Assembly (NCBI RefSeq): GCF_020283565.1
Contig: NC_060062.1
Location: forward strand, 25,976,251 to 26,040,250
Direction: 5' to 3'
DNA from: Trifolium pratense
Lineage: Eukaryota > Streptophyta > Magnoliopsida > Fabales > Fabaceae
DNA length: 64,000 bases
Below the pieces are notes generated by a model. That model searched no databases and was not told the origin of the DNA. It saw nothing but the letters and a program-made list of their open reading frames with translations. The position numbers were made by a program, and so were the translations under genes. Shown here piece by piece: positions 12,207-24,960 of the stretch. The number at the start of each line of letters is the position of its first letter. Position 1 is the stretch's first letter.

Positions 12207-12847
12207 TATGGAGACATGAACTTGGTTCTGCAAAGAGCTTTTTTGAGGACAAACATGTATTTGGATGTGGTTTACATTTTTCTATACATTTTCAACATTT
12301 AGAACGAAAGTGAGTAAATCAAGCTTTCAGTAACTTTAGAACACAGTTAATTCCTATTTTTCATCCGTTTACATTACAGAAAAAGGTTCCTAAAACCATT
12401 TGATGGTTATCTTTATCTATATTATATTAGTTCTAGACTTTGCTTGGTAGAAAAAGAAATTTAATTAGAGAAAGGAATAGTTTGGTCTCTCCCTTCCTCG
12501 GACGATATCTTAGGGGGAACAAACCCTAATCCTGAAGGTTTTGATGGGTGTTTAGTTTAACACCTCTCATGTTGGGTAATATAGGATCTCCACTTGAGGT
12601 GTCTAATCTTGTGCTGGGAATCCACTTTCAATATAAGGTTCCATTAGAGTACGTCACTTTTGCATTGGAGGGATATCCATCCATGGATTTTACCCTGGCT
12701 AGTTCTTGCCATGGTTTTGAACATCACCCTCTAGATTACATCTCCAATCTCTCTCACCCTCCTCTTCCTCCCACAGCATTCTCAAACAAACTTGAATCCC
12801 AAATTAGGGTATGGGCCATAAATGTACTATGATCTAAATTGATGACT

Positions 12848-13356
12848 TTAATTTGGAGGTTCCAACCTCAGATACAAAATTTTGAAAATATTGCCTCCAA
12901 CAAATAGAATCACCTTGAGGCATATTAGGAAGATGAGTGCTAGGAACTTGCAATAGGAAAGTTGTTGGCAATAATAGTAGGAACTTGCAATTGACCGACC
13001 ATTGGAGAGAAAATCAGCAATAGTAGACAAGTAAATTAGTAGCACTCGCAACAAGTTCATTATGCCATCTGTTTGTTCAAAAGTTTGATCTCCTTGCCAT
13101 TACCAATCTGCCAAATAAACGTCATCTTTAATAATCCCAAAGAAATTTTTAATGTTAGGCCATATCTAGTATCTACTACTTGCAAGAAAGACACTAAACT
13201 ACTCATGCTATCATTGTGACAATAGAAAAACACAAGACAATTGCAACACACCATCAAGCATATGAATAAAACGCAAATCAGCCAACTAGCACCAGTACTT
13301 CTTCCCAAAGCCATCACACCAGTTCCAAAGCTAAACATGCAAATTTCAACCACCAA
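12848..13356 (-). pseudogene. Possible LINE-type reverse transcriptase remnant
   Basis: The - strand frame contains FIWQIGNGKEIKLL, reminiscent of the W-x-IGNG-x-x-[IV]-x-[FL] segment that lies between the reverse transcriptase and zinc-binding regions of plant non-LTR retrotransposons. The frame is interrupted by stops downstream of it. Only this short motif supports the call, so other origins are possible. Confidence 0.35.
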
Positions 13357-13567
13357 GATTTAAACTAAAACCATAACTCTCTCCATGTTTTCATAGATTA
13401 AGGGCTCCCACTTTGACAACACTGCGATAAAACACTCCAACACCAACATGTCCACCACTTGAGAACTTAGCACTACTGTCAAAACTAAAGAATAATCCAA
13501 CAATGAGAGATAACATGACTTTTACGTAGTTACTATTCAAGACTTATTTGAAAATCTTAAAAGTACT

Positions 13568-13937
13568 AAGAACATCTCCAATAAAGGTATCTAAGAGAGT
13601 TTCATAGACTAATGATACGATACCTTAATTTTTTTATCATTGGAGTTCCATGATATGGCACAGAGGGTATCAAAATTGATGATACTGATACCTTAAATAA
13701 GGTACTGTATCATCAATTTAATGTTATTAATATTTTTATTTTTGGTATATAAATCCAATTTAATAGCTTTCATATATGTCAAAACATTACAGTTTGTCAT
13801 TAATGTATGATACTCAAAAAGTGGTATCACCGTTGAAGTAAAATATGTATGAGTTGCATAAATATTACATGACATTGTAGGGACCACTTGTTATTAATGT
13901 ATGATACACAAAGTGATATCACCATTGGAGATGCTTT
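13568..13937. mobile_element. MITE with ACATCTCCAAT termini
   Basis: The left end AAGAACATCTCCAATAAAGGTATC pairs, with mismatches, with the right end GATATCACCATTGGAGATGCTTT read in reverse. An internal block (TTAATGTATGATAC followed by GTGRTATCACCRTTG) occurs twice as a direct repeat, near 13800 and 13893. No target duplication could be fixed. Confidence 0.6.
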
Positions 13938-14065
13938 GATGATTATATACTACAGTTGTAAATTTTGCATAAAAGTTGAATATGTCAAGTATTTTGGGCC
14001 AAAATTTTATGTTATTTAGGTCATTTATTTTGAGATGGAGAAAGTATTTAAAAAGAATTTTGCAT

Positions 14066-14559
14066 TAAATATGTTTTTAGTCCTTATAGTTTTTCAGAAT
14101 TTTCATTTTAGTCTCTGAAGATTTTTTTCACACTTTTTAGTCCCTGAAGTTCTTTCCGTCATTGTTTTTAGTCATTACTTTTCATTCAACTCGTGTATAC
14201 TTTCACATTTTTGAATGAGTTTTTGTATTCATGTTTACAATATTACAAGAACATCTCCGATAAAAATTTAGAATTTTTTAACAAAAAATGAATTATTTAT
14301 GAATTTTTATGTGCAAAAAACTAAAAAAAAAATCATATTTAATTAAACTTTTGTTAAAAAAATTTAAAATTTTGTAACAGAGATTCATATAATATACTAA
14401 ACATGCCCGTAGAAAAAAAATGAAATTTTAAAATGGTATGAACGAGTTGAATGAAAAGTAATTGACGGAAAAAACCTCAGGGACTACAAAGTGTGGAAAA
14501 AAAAATTCATGGACTAAAATGAAAATTCTGGGAAACTATAGGGATCAAAAATATATTTA
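14066..14559. mobile_element. Long-TIR (MULE-like) non-autonomous element
   Basis: About 125 bp at the left (14066-14194) reappears inverted at the right (14442-14559) with roughly 85% match by eye, including blocks such as GAATTTTCATTTTAGTC and CTTTTCATTCAACTCGT. Long inverted ends around a short non-coding centre fit a Mutator-like MITE or foldback element. Confidence 0.65.
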
Positions 14560-15313
14560 CCCCAAATTTTTTTATATCACCAGCCTAAGAGTGTGTGAAT
14601 CTTCTCTTGGCAAAATGTTGCTAATATTTTCTTTTATCTTCGTAGTCAAGTTCGTTTATAATCTGGCGTAACGGCCTCCCCCCTTTAGCAAAAAAATGTT
14701 CTTTTCTAAAATGAATAGTTAACTCATTATTATTTATACAAATTACATGCGTTATACCATTTTAACTTCGTAAAAAGTTTAAAAGTAAATTTAAAAATGT
14801 TTATATATTATTTCCAATTAAAAGATCAATTGCATAAAAATTAACTTATATTCATAACGTCAAATTAAATTATATTCATAATGGTGACTTTATTAGTTAG
14901 TTGACCCCAAATATTATTCGTAATTGTTGAGTTCAATTGATATATTTGTTCAATGTGGCAAAAAAAAAGATATATTTGTTCATTATTTAATTGGTTTTTT
15001 TTTTTAAGAAATTATTTAATTGGTTTTGTTAAATTCATTGTTTGTTAATTGTTATAAAACCTTTCACCGTTTGTTATATTTTCTTATTTAATTTAATTAT
15101 TGTTCGGTTATTATTGATATTTATGTTCTCTTAATTAAAAGAATATAAGAAAAATATCATAAGTTTTGTAACTAAATTAAGTCTATTATTATATATATAT
15201 ATTTGAAGTGTTCGAACCGGTCCTTGCATATTTCATGTAATGTCTCTGTCAACTGAAATAAATTAACCAGATCATATATTTAAATTTATTTACATAGAAT
15301 AAGAGACTATAAC

Positions 15314-15789
15314 ATGTTTGTTACAATGGGAAAAATCAACTCCAGGCTGAGTACATACCAATGTAGATGCCACTTTCATTATTGGTTCAGGACGACCTCG
15401 GTGGGCATGTGTTTTAGTGATAGTAGTCGTCAATTCATGTCTGGTATAAAACAATGGCAACAATATGTGATTTCAACTTTAAAGAGAGAGATTAGCATGA
15501 AAAAAACTATATATAAAAGATTGGATCGAGTTCATTTTGAAAGTGATTCGAAGTTGTCGGTTGATACTATTCACATAAAGTGTAAAGGTGATTTGGGGTT
15601 TATTTCAATATTCATTATATTGTTATTTTAATGTCATCTTTTCTAAACTTGAATGTTAAGTTTGTTAGGAGACAAGTGAATTCAGTTGCTCCAACTTTTA
15701 CTAAGGCGAACAATTCTTATGCTAATTTTCATATATTTGATATTATTACTTTATGTATTGAACATTTAATAGTTAATGAGATGTGTTAA
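15314..15789 (+). pseudogene. Decayed RNase H-like fragment
   Basis: The first frame includes GMCFSDSSRQF and, about 60 residues later, FESDSKLSVDTIH. These are the beta-strand 1 and DSK segments seen in plant RNase H-like (RVT_3) domains. After a frameshift the next segment reads VKFVRRQVNSVAPTFTKA, matching the usual VxFVxRQANxVAHxLA end of that domain. The internal linker is degenerate, and the frames do not join without a shift. Confidence 0.65.
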
Positions 15790-16275
15790 ATTTGTTCGAT
15801 TAAAAAAAAGAAAGTAAGTGAAGTATTTTTAGAGGTGTCACATCGACACAATTATCGTTTACGAAAAATTCAAATTTGAAATAGATGCATAAACAAGTTG
15901 ATCTGAAATGAAGTATATTTAATTGAGTTTTAAAATGAATTTACTGAGTTGTTTAATAAGTTTAATGGGCGTACAGTGTCATCCTGATCAATTAATAATT
16001 ACTCTCTCCTCGTCATTTTTAAAATTTATTGAATAATTAATATATTTGATCTATAATATTTATCACCTAACTCATATGTCACATCGTTAAAAATATGTCA
16101 AATTATAGTTTTGAATACAAAAATCGGATGATGAAAAAGATAAAATTGAATTATTTTAAAATGAAAATTAAATTTTTAGTTAAAAGAAAAAATAAAAATT
16201 AATTTCATGAATAATTTTGACGTACTAAATTCATGAATAATTGAAAACAGAAAAATCAAAACAATAATAATTAAT

Positions 16276-16460
16276 GGAAAATGCTAAACAGTGCCCCCGG
16301 GCACTAGTTAAGGATATAAATATGGAAATTTCATCTCGTAAATTGTGCATTCAATGCTTTAATATGTAAAAAGTTATTCTCTCTCATCATTAACTTTTTC
16401 ATTTGTTTCTTTTTTTAGTATGCTTAACTAGTGCCCCGGGGGCACTGTTTAGCATGACCC
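16276..16460. mobile_element. 185-bp MULE-type MITE with 9-bp target duplication
   Basis: Inverted ends built on ATGCTAAACAGTGCCCC and its complement extend about 33 bp each. A perfect 9-bp direct repeat ATAATTAAT lies immediately outside both ends (16267-16275 and 16461-16469), the length typical of Mutator-like elements. It ends about 350 bp upstream of the TATA box of the next gene. Confidence 0.85.
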
Positions 16461-16699
16461 ATAATTAATTAATCGGAGAACCTAGTTCACCTAATTCTCA
16501 TTTTCCTTCTTTTCTAATATCAACCAAAAAAATGCAGCCTGAAAATTTTCTCAGGGTGGGTCCCATTAATCAGTACCACTGTCGTTAGTCGTTACACAAC
16601 GCTGTCGTTTTCAATTCTACTCAACTAGACAAAGGTCGGCCATAGCATTGCTTCCGATGTGGCACATCCTAATCTTCACATCAAGGACCCACTTAAATC

Positions 16700-16790
16700 T
16701 GACGTGGCATAAAGACCCCACCAACCACTGCCTCTGGAACTCAAATTACCCCAAAACTTATCCTATAATTTTTTCACATCCGCCACGTCA
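16700..16790. promoter_or_regulatory. Inverted pair of TGACGTGGC bZIP motifs
   Basis: TGACGTGGC occurs on the + strand at 16700-16708 and on the - strand at 16782-16790. The ACGTGG core is bound by plant bZIP factors, and TGACGTGG also matches the unfolded-protein-response element. Both sites lie just upstream of the TATA-like sequence. Confidence 0.5.
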
Positions 16791-16805
16791 TCCTGATTCT
16801 CCTAC

Positions 16806-16813
16806 TATTTATA
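16806..16813 (+). promoter_or_regulatory. TATA box of the At2g39950-type gene
   Basis: TATTTATA about 275 bp upstream of the ATG, followed by a pyrimidine-rich leader with CTCTCTCT tracts typical of plant 5' UTRs. Confidence 0.5.
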
Positions 16814-17088
16814 GAACAACTCCATCATTTTATCTGTGTTGTTTCTGGCATTTCTTACTACCACACCTGTTTCAGATATTTTTTCTCTCTCTAAAACCGT
16901 TTTCTCTCTCTAAAACCCTTCACAACGCAATCTTCATCTCGTTTCAATTCTCGTTTCAATTTGTGATTCCTCGATAACGATTCAACGCATTTGATTCCGA
17001 TTTTGAAACCAAAGCTAAGGTTACGGATTTGACTGATTATCTTCCGATTAGATTTTTGGATAATTGTTTTGATTTGATTTGATTTGAC

Positions 17089-20000
17089 ATGGCGAATCGT
17101 AGAGAACGAGATTTGATTCATAGAGACGGTGTAGATCCATTGGACGGTGAGGATTTCAATTTTGACGATTCTTCGTCTGTTGAATCGTACGCTGGTAGTG
17201 GTAGTGGTGGTGGTTCCGTTGCGAGTAGTTCTTCGCCGGGAGATGATGACGGCGGTGGTTTGAGGAGTGAGGTTGGACTGACGGAGCGGTTGACAGATAT
17301 TATCGTCGATGAAAGCGATGGCGATCTGTTGATTCAGCAAACTAATTGCGAAGAGAGGTTGTTGCAGTGGCTGCAAGCTCTTGATATGCAAGTTATTGGA
17401 GCGTGTCGTGCTGATGAGAGGTTGAAACCGTTGTTGAAGATGAATACTGTTTCTGGCGTTTCTGAAGATCCTTTGTTGACTCAATTAATTCAGGTTAGCT
17501 TCATCTTGAGGCTTTGGTTTGATGAATTCTTCGGTGTGATGGTTGTGATAAAGTGTGTTCGTGTTCTGTGCAGCATTTTGAGCCATCGGAGGTTGGTATG
17601 TTAGCTAGATGCTTCTGCTTGCCTCTTGTTACCATCCGCGTTGGGAAGATCAGCAAGGAAGGAACTCGCTTATGTCCTACTGCTAATAGGTAATAATGTC
17701 ATTTGAAAACTGTGTCGATATTCACAAAATGCTTTTCCCTTTGAAGGGGACAAATCTTTTGATTCAACTATAAAATTTTACTAATATTATGGCCATTGTT
17801 TAGAAAATTATTTATATCATGCATTCTATAGGATTGAACATCGGTTACTAGTTACTATTAGCATAATGAAATATTGACATTAGTATATTCATTGTATGCT
17901 TGATTAATTCTTATATCATTAAAGGCAATTTAAAAAATTTACCATCTCACATGCCTTAATATAAATGTAAATAAATATAGTTAGTAACTGATATGCGAGA
18001 TGGTAATGAGCGGAAATTGTGAGGGGTGTCTACTGGTTGGTCAAACCTTCAGCCAAATAGGTAGTGGTGACCCTTTTATGGCATGCCACACGACAGATGC
18101 TAGCTCTATTCTTGGTAGGAAACCAAGTATAGGACTAAAGCATCCTATCTATGGTAGTAGCTGTTGCCGCAAGTTATAACAGGATATCAATCCTTTTTGG
18201 TATCTTTTGTTGTGGAAAAGCAAAGAGGGGTGACTTTTGGAAGAAGACGTTGTCTGATGATGATCTTGAGGTTGGGAGGGAAGTCAGGGAGAGAACCAAG
18301 GCTTATGGATAGCCCGGGAATACTCCTTCCCCAGACTTCCCCTCTGCTACTTAGTAAAAACCTCTGCTAGTGAGGAGAGAACTATACACTTAATTTTTCT
18401 CAAATACAGTCAGTTTTTTTTTACTATGTATTTCCTGCTAGATTAAGACAACACATGGGATGGGGTGAGCTTAGAGTAGAATAAGGCTCCATCTTTTACT
18501 CTCAACTCATACATGTAGTTTATTGACTACACCCCTTGAGAGTGTGAGTGTATGTATACTATAATTCGAATACATTCTCCTTCATAAGTTTCCTATATGT
18601 GCTTCTGCATTTCTTTTGTGGATTGTTGAAACATCAGAATTTTGCGGCAATTTTTTCCGTTTTCCCACTATTATTCCTTGGCAACCCTTTTTCTGAGCTA
18701 AGGTATGATCTGTTCATATGAAAGAACAAAGTTCACTGAAATAAGTCCATCGATGTTCAGATTATATATAATTCCTCAGCCACCTGCACTCAGGGCCAAG
18801 CAATGGGCCAGTGCTGGGGTTCAGTTGTGGACCGTCTGGTTCTGTGAGAGAAAAATAGTCAGAAGTAGGCCTAGATTTGGGCAAACTGCAATCCTTATTT
18901 TGTAGATCTAGAGTTTTATAACAACTAGGTTTAATGAGCTTATTTACACTAAATCCATCGGCTGCAGCCATTAATTAATATACTTCTACATTTTTATCTG
19001 CAATTTTTTTTTTATGGATTCCTTTTAAGTTTTAGAAGTTAAGATTCAATGATGTTTTCCTTGTAGACTATTCCTTAACACTGAATTTAATCGACATGCG
19101 CATACTTTTATTTATGGCTATCTGGCTAATTCATAACTCTACTTGATTTATCTACTTGTTATTGCCAATGTCTTGTGCATTTTGTTTTGCTACGTTTCTG
19201 TTTTGAAGATTGAAGTAGCATTTATCTGTCTGCTATATGCCAACTAAGATATCTATTATGTTGCAACTTAGCTTTCCATTTCTTCCTACTGACTGTCTGC
19301 AGCACAATGTGAAAATCCTTTTGTGGTTGGATGCTTTTTTATTTTTCTTTACTCATTGTGATATAATCTTATTGAAATATGTAGTTTTTTTTTTCCTTAA
19401 AATAATCCTTAGCTGGAGTCTGTAGTTTAGTTCATTGATGGTAATATGTTCTTTCTTCCAAGTAAAAATGTCTTTTGACTTGTAGGTAACGGGACGTATT
19501 CTATTATGATCTCTGAAATAAGAGGAAGTAAAGGTAGTTTCATGAACCTATATTATATACATTGCTACTGTTCGGAATTTTAGATCACTTCACTATAGGT
19601 TTGACACTTTGTATGGGGTGAAATAACTAATTGACTAGGTTAGTAGTTTATATGCAAATTAGTGTTATGTCATGTATTTGAATATTTGTATATACTGTGA
19701 TTTTTTGTGTACTCAATATTCCATGTATTCTGTGCCCTTCCTGTGTATATGATATTCCATGTTATACGTTTAAATTGAGATGCTGAACATGTTATTTTGG
19801 TGAACTCCTTTCCTCCCTAAATTTTGCATCAATATGATTGCTTAAACAAAGATTGTCTGTATTATCCAGATTTGATATGGATTTTGTTTGGTGTTTGATT
19901 CTATTTTTTTAATGTTCTAAACTAAATTTGAAAAAATATTTAGTAGAAAGTGGTTAGGATTATGTCTTCTATGAGGGTGATTTTCTGTATTTACTATGGT

Positions 20001-22235
20001 GAAAAGGGTTCAATTTGTCGGTCAGAAAGGTTGACCAGTTTCTTTTAATGTGACTGTATTTCTATCTTAAACTAAAATTTACCTTCTGGTCACTGACTAT
20101 GATTTTTCAGTCGGAAGCAAATGGCTTTGTGCCCTAAACTTTTGTGTTTAGTATTTTATTACAAATTAGAAATGCCTGCGCCTTAAAGATACAATGATTT
20201 TCAACTTATAGGAACTTCATACCTTGTTTTGAGCATTCTTATTGGAAGGAAAATAGTGTTGGCAAATTAATTTTAACAAATTCATTTGGTTAATATACCT
20301 GATTTAGCTTACATATCAGAAAACACTTTTGTTGAGAGGAAATATTATTGCTACATTTTTATTTTAGTTTTTATTTGTGACTTAAAACTTACATGGTTAA
20401 TTAGAAGATGTTTTTTAATAAAAAAATTTGCGGGCTAAGGTTTTGGACTTTGAAGGCTCTGCATCACAATTTTGTTGCCTAATTTTACTTTTTTTTTTCC
20501 TTGTTAGTTATCTTCTTAATTATTGTATATATATAACATCTCGACTTTTCTTGTTCACAGGGGTAACTTGACACTTGTTCTACTTCCAAGTTCTGATCTT
20601 CGTCTCTCATTCATTGGGGATGATGGTAAGACAGAGAGATTATTCACTCTTTCTAGCACATTCCAATGCTCTTCTGTCGTGGTTCAGGGAATCCCAACTG
20701 ACAGCTCTGGCCGATCCTTCCATGTTACTACTCCTGATGACAGAACTTTTTTCTTCTGGTGCTCTGAAAAGTCTAAGCTGCTAGGAGTTGAATTACTTGC
20801 AAAGGTAATCTTTGGTATTCTCAGCTTTTAATTAGTGCATGCTATTAGATACAAAATTAGTTTGCATTCTTCCCATTTTCTCATTATTTTTTATAATGTT
20901 TCGATTCCAATAACTCAGATGGAGGATTTACTAAAGAGGAAACCATCAATTGCTGAACTGAGTGGCATTAGCAAGTCGCGGCTTGATTGTTTTGCTACTC
21001 AACTTCGTGCTTTTCTTGTGGGGTCCACGGGGGGAGGTAGTCATGACAGTTCAGCTTGTGCTTCAATGTCTGCAAATTCCACGGCATTCGGTGATGTTCC
21101 AATTGAAAACTCACACTCCTCATCATCAAAATTTCCTCGATCTCGACATATTGTACAGACAACAAAGGGAGATTCAATGCTTTACCAGAGCATTCTTAGT
21201 CCAAGGTCAAGTTCTTTTAAAGAGGTTCCCCCAAGAAACCTGTCTTCCCATAGGATTGCTGCTAGGGAGAAGATTAAGCGCCGTGGTGACAACCAGCAGC
21301 AAGCAGCTGACAACTTGGATTTATCATCAACTTCTGATCATGGCAAAGCTTCAGACGTAACAAAAACTCTTCCTTTCTCTCCAAATTTTATGGGATCAGC
21401 AGGGATGTTTAATGTTCCGTCAAGCCTTGGACCAGGCGGGGAAGTCACCCCTGTGGTGTCTCCTCTTTTTTCTCCCTACTATTGTTGGTGTCCACCTGGG
21501 ATTTCTTCTACCTTTCCATCCATTGCAGCACTACCACAATCTCCTGTGTCATTTGCTGGATCACAGCCACTTGCCTCGGGTGCCTCTCTACTACCCAACA
21601 CTCTTGCAGCTAGCCTATTCCAACCAATACAGCCTCTCAATCTTGGTTCCTCAATGGACTTTCCTCCATTTTTCCCTGAACCATTAGTCAGAATGTCGTT
21701 ACCAACTTCTCAACAGATTCCCACTTTCACACCCCTAATGTGTGATCCAATTGTTCATGTCCCAATAATTGATGTCTGTTCTTCGGGGCAGGGCTATCTT
21801 GTGAGTGCTGGACCTGCAATGTCAACTAGTATTCCACCGCTGCATCCAAATCTTGTGAACCCACTGATCTCTGAATCCGATGCAGTGGTGAAAGGTGCAA
21901 GGGAAACTCTAAGGTTGCTGATTGGTGGCTCAAGCCAGGGTAACCAACAGGTTATGATCGACCCTTTCCCAGCAATTTTAACCAATCTGAATGAAAACCA
22001 AAACAATGTCCTTGTTGCTGGCAGCCGCGGTCTTTACACTGGAACCAGAGATATAAATGTTATTGCAAACAGCATTGCTGCAATGGGATTAGTATCATTA
22101 TCTGGAGCATCCAATGGAGACAATGAAAGTGATTCAGAGGTATGTGGCGGCAACTACGGTATTTTGGAAGCAATAAAGAAATCCAATGACGCAGGTGGTG
22201 CCTTTTCGGATGAGGGCGGACCCTTTTCTAAGTAG
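17089..22235 (+). CDS. Uncharacterised plant protein, At2g39950 type
   Basis: Four exons (17089-17493, 17574-17689, 20561-20804, 20919-22235) with GT-AG borders give 693 residues. The N terminus is acidic and Gly/Ser-rich (about residues 20-60). A conserved-looking middle part follows, with EERLLQWLQALDMQVIGACRADERLKPLL in exon 1 and an SLR-like beta-rich part in exon 3 (LRLSFIGDDG, FFFWCSEKSK). The long last exon is low-complexity, rich in Ser, Pro and Gly. I recall this family only as an unknown protein, described in some annotations as a flocculation-like protein; no function can be given. Intron 2 is 2.9 kb and holds nothing recognisable. Relative to the copy at 33169-33736, the C-terminal codons differ by a 6-bp indel (GGPFSK here, GGPSLDSK there). 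Its last ~560 coding bases and 3' flank are the source-type sequence for the duplications to the right. Confidence 0.85.
17690..20560 (+). other. 2.9-kb intron without recognised content
   Basis: Intron 2 of the At2g39950-type gene. I see no coding exon with matching splice phase, no terminal repeats and no RNA gene in it. Short open frames are scattered and not convincing. Confidence 0.6.
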
Positions 22236-23514
22236 TTATAGCCCGGAATGCAATTGTGTTTTTCCATTTGTTGATCTTTCTCTCGTGTCCAGAAAATGTA
22301 GATATGTGCTGTAGCCCTTTTAAATGGAATTAGTGTAAGTATCACGATTCCTGATGCAAAATTTGCCTTTATTCATCCTAAATTCATTAGAAATCCTTTT
22401 TAGTCAAGTTTAATTGAGGACTTGCTTAAAATTGCAAAGAGTAGTTGCTTTGATCAGCTAATGGAATTTTAGTGTGACTTTCATGATTCTTGAGCTGTGA
22501 TGCCTTTATTTATCTTTAGTTGCGGCTTTACCACTTGATATTTGAGAATTAATAACTTGCTCAAGTTCAAAATTAGACTAAAATCATGAAGTTGCTTTCT
22601 AACTAACTGTCTGTCTATCCCTTGCACCATAGTCAATAATCACGAGTCTTCATTTTTCCATCAAAGTTGCTGTCATTAACTAAATACAAATAAAATTGAA
22701 AATCAGACCTAAAGATTGTGATGTTTGGTGTTGGAAGACTGCAACAAAACTTGAAGATGTGGAACATGGTGATGGTGTTGTATAAATAGGCTTTGAGTTT
22801 GCTCCATTTACTATTCATCTATTTGTTCTCTGTTTAGGAGAGAGATATGTATAAGTGAAGATTAATGAGATCTATTTTTAATGAGTTCTACTAATCTTCA
22901 CTTATATTTATTTCTTTCCTGAGCAGTGATCCCATGCAAAATGTGCCTTTATTAGAAGTCATGCGCCTTCACTATTTTACCAAACAGATGAAAATGGACA
23001 AATTGCTGAATTGCTGAATTTTCTTCGGGGTGTTTTGAAAACATGAACTATACACTCACATCAAAGATGAAAATGGACAATTTGCTGAAAATTTTCACAA
23101 TGTTTTGAAAACTTTAACATGAATTATACATTTGCATAAAAAATATAAATCATTCAACGATATTTTGTAAAATAAAATGTTTCCAATTAATCTTATGCAC
23201 TATAAAAAAGAATTTTTTTTTAAAAATAATTTGGCAGCTTTTTAGCTCATAAACATAATTTTCGCACATTTTTCTGCTTTCATTTGCTAATGGAGGTTCA
23301 TGAAGTTCGTATGGTCTTTTATGTTTGTAAATTGTCTATATTCATAGAAAAAATTATGTTTCATGATAGTAAACAACGCTGGAAAAGTTTATGCAAGGTT
23401 ATTATTTTTTTTTAAGCAAAAGGAACTCATTGCATTTCATTATTTATAATAGAAAATATACAATTAGGGGGATAATAATAATGAACAATGAGGCTAGATT
23501 GAGATTAAGACACT

Positions 23515-23975
23515 CTAGCAAGGTTATGAGCGGTTCTATTTGCTTGCCTCCGAGTAAAAACTATGTTGTAACTAGCATTTGTGTTAAGTAGGGACCTACA
23601 AGATGATAACAAAGTTCCTAACTCATTCTCTTACATATAATTATTAAGCAAAGCGTGCACCACTTGTTGACAATTGCTTTCGAATATTACCCTATCATAA
23701 CCATTTGATATGGCTAGAGTGAGAGCTTACTTCAAGGTTGTAGCTTCGCATTCAACTGCGGTAACTTCAAAAAGGAAATGTCATAGTATATTTGACAAAA
23801 TGGTTGCCTTACTAGTTACTAGCACTCTCATATTCTTTTTTTTTTCCCCAAAGATAAAGAGGGCTTGCACCAAAAAAATAAGATTAAAGCGCAATAAACA
23901 CATCCCATGTCCATTAAACTCCTATGATTAACCAAAGCATCTACACAAAAATTTGCTTCGCAATAAAAATGATGC
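23515..23975 (-). pseudogene. RNase H-like remnant, copy 0
   Basis: Read on the - strand it gives, in order, a CEANFC-type RNase H end, then a second RNase H-like stretch with AVECEATTLK, AISNGYDRVIFESNCQQVVHALLNNYM, a stop codon, ENELGTLLSS and RRQANRTAHNLA. It is therefore built from two partial plant RNase H-like domains in the same direction. This copy keeps CAA at the NCQQ position but has a stop after NNYM. Confidence 0.65.
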
Positions 23976-24366
23976 ATTACTATTCATTAAAAAAAACTTA
24001 GGTTGAGAAATTAAATTGTCTGAATCTTTTTCCGCTTTCAGTGTTAGGTCTACACAAATCATGCTCAAATTTTGACCCGGCAGAAATCATTTCGACTCGG
24101 TTTGCTTTGGTTAAAGGATCCATAACCATATACTGAGGGTAATTTCTCATCCCCCTCCCACCGTCCCTCCTTTTTTCACGCGAAAAATTTCTTGAAACGT
24201 TTATCAAATTTTTTTAGTGTAATTTCAACTAAAATTTACACGAAAAAAATTTTGGGAAACGTTTTCAGAAGTTTTTTGAGTAAGAAAAGAAATGAGAATA
24301 TTCCTATATTGAGATTGATAAGCCCAAAATCAGTGTAGGCCTAAGAGTGACAAGATCCCACATCCG

Positions 24367-24478
24367 ACATTAATGAGCCACGGCTCGGGAAACCACCCAT
24401 TAACTCGGGAGTGGTAAATCCAACATTAATGAGCCACGGCTCGGGAAACCACCCATTAACTCGGGAGTGGTAAGTAAA
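24367..24478. repeat. 56-bp tandem duplication
   Basis: A segment running from ACATTAATGAGCC to GGGAGTGGTAA occurs twice in direct order. Array copies have it once, so the doubling is private to copy 0. Confidence 0.85.
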
Positions 24479-24960
24479 ACAAAAAATTGCCCTTACCCGA
24501 GATCGTGAGAGGGAAGAGGAAAACGGTTAAATGTCTTCTTTTAGTTTCTTTAACTTATTTATATTTTAAAAATAATTGTTAAAATTATTAGGGTGGGAAT
24601 TTAATTCCACAACTTCTTATTTTTTCAATTCGAATATCTAAGCTTGTCACCCCTAAATGATGGTTGATGAACCTAATCATATTTCTACTGCAATACTACA
24701 TTTTTCTCTCATATGCATTCATCTCACAAAAACTATTGTCCATTTGATCAATCGAATTATCATCTAAAAAAGAAGTATTATAAGAGATATTTTACAATAA
24801 ACGAATCTTAAAAGCTAACTATAATTTGTGTGATTGTGTTTGTTCTTTATATTCAAAAAAGACAAACAATAATAGAGAATAAGAAAACAAAACTCTTAGC
24901 CAAATTTATTAATGTAATTATTATATATGAGATGGACTTTTCTCAAATACAAAATAACTT

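Larger units (their letters stand above)
12207..16275. other. Intergenic, transposon remnants only
   Basis: No host gene is supported between SPC25 and the next gene. The stretch holds a LINE-like remnant on the - strand, two MITEs and a decayed RNase H fragment (listed separately). The 94-residue open frame at 12548-12832 shows no recognisable domain. Confidence 0.6.

Noticed and set aside
16891..17484. 197-codon - strand frame
   Set aside because: Antisense shadow of exon 1 and the 5' UTR of the + strand gene; its composition reflects that exon.
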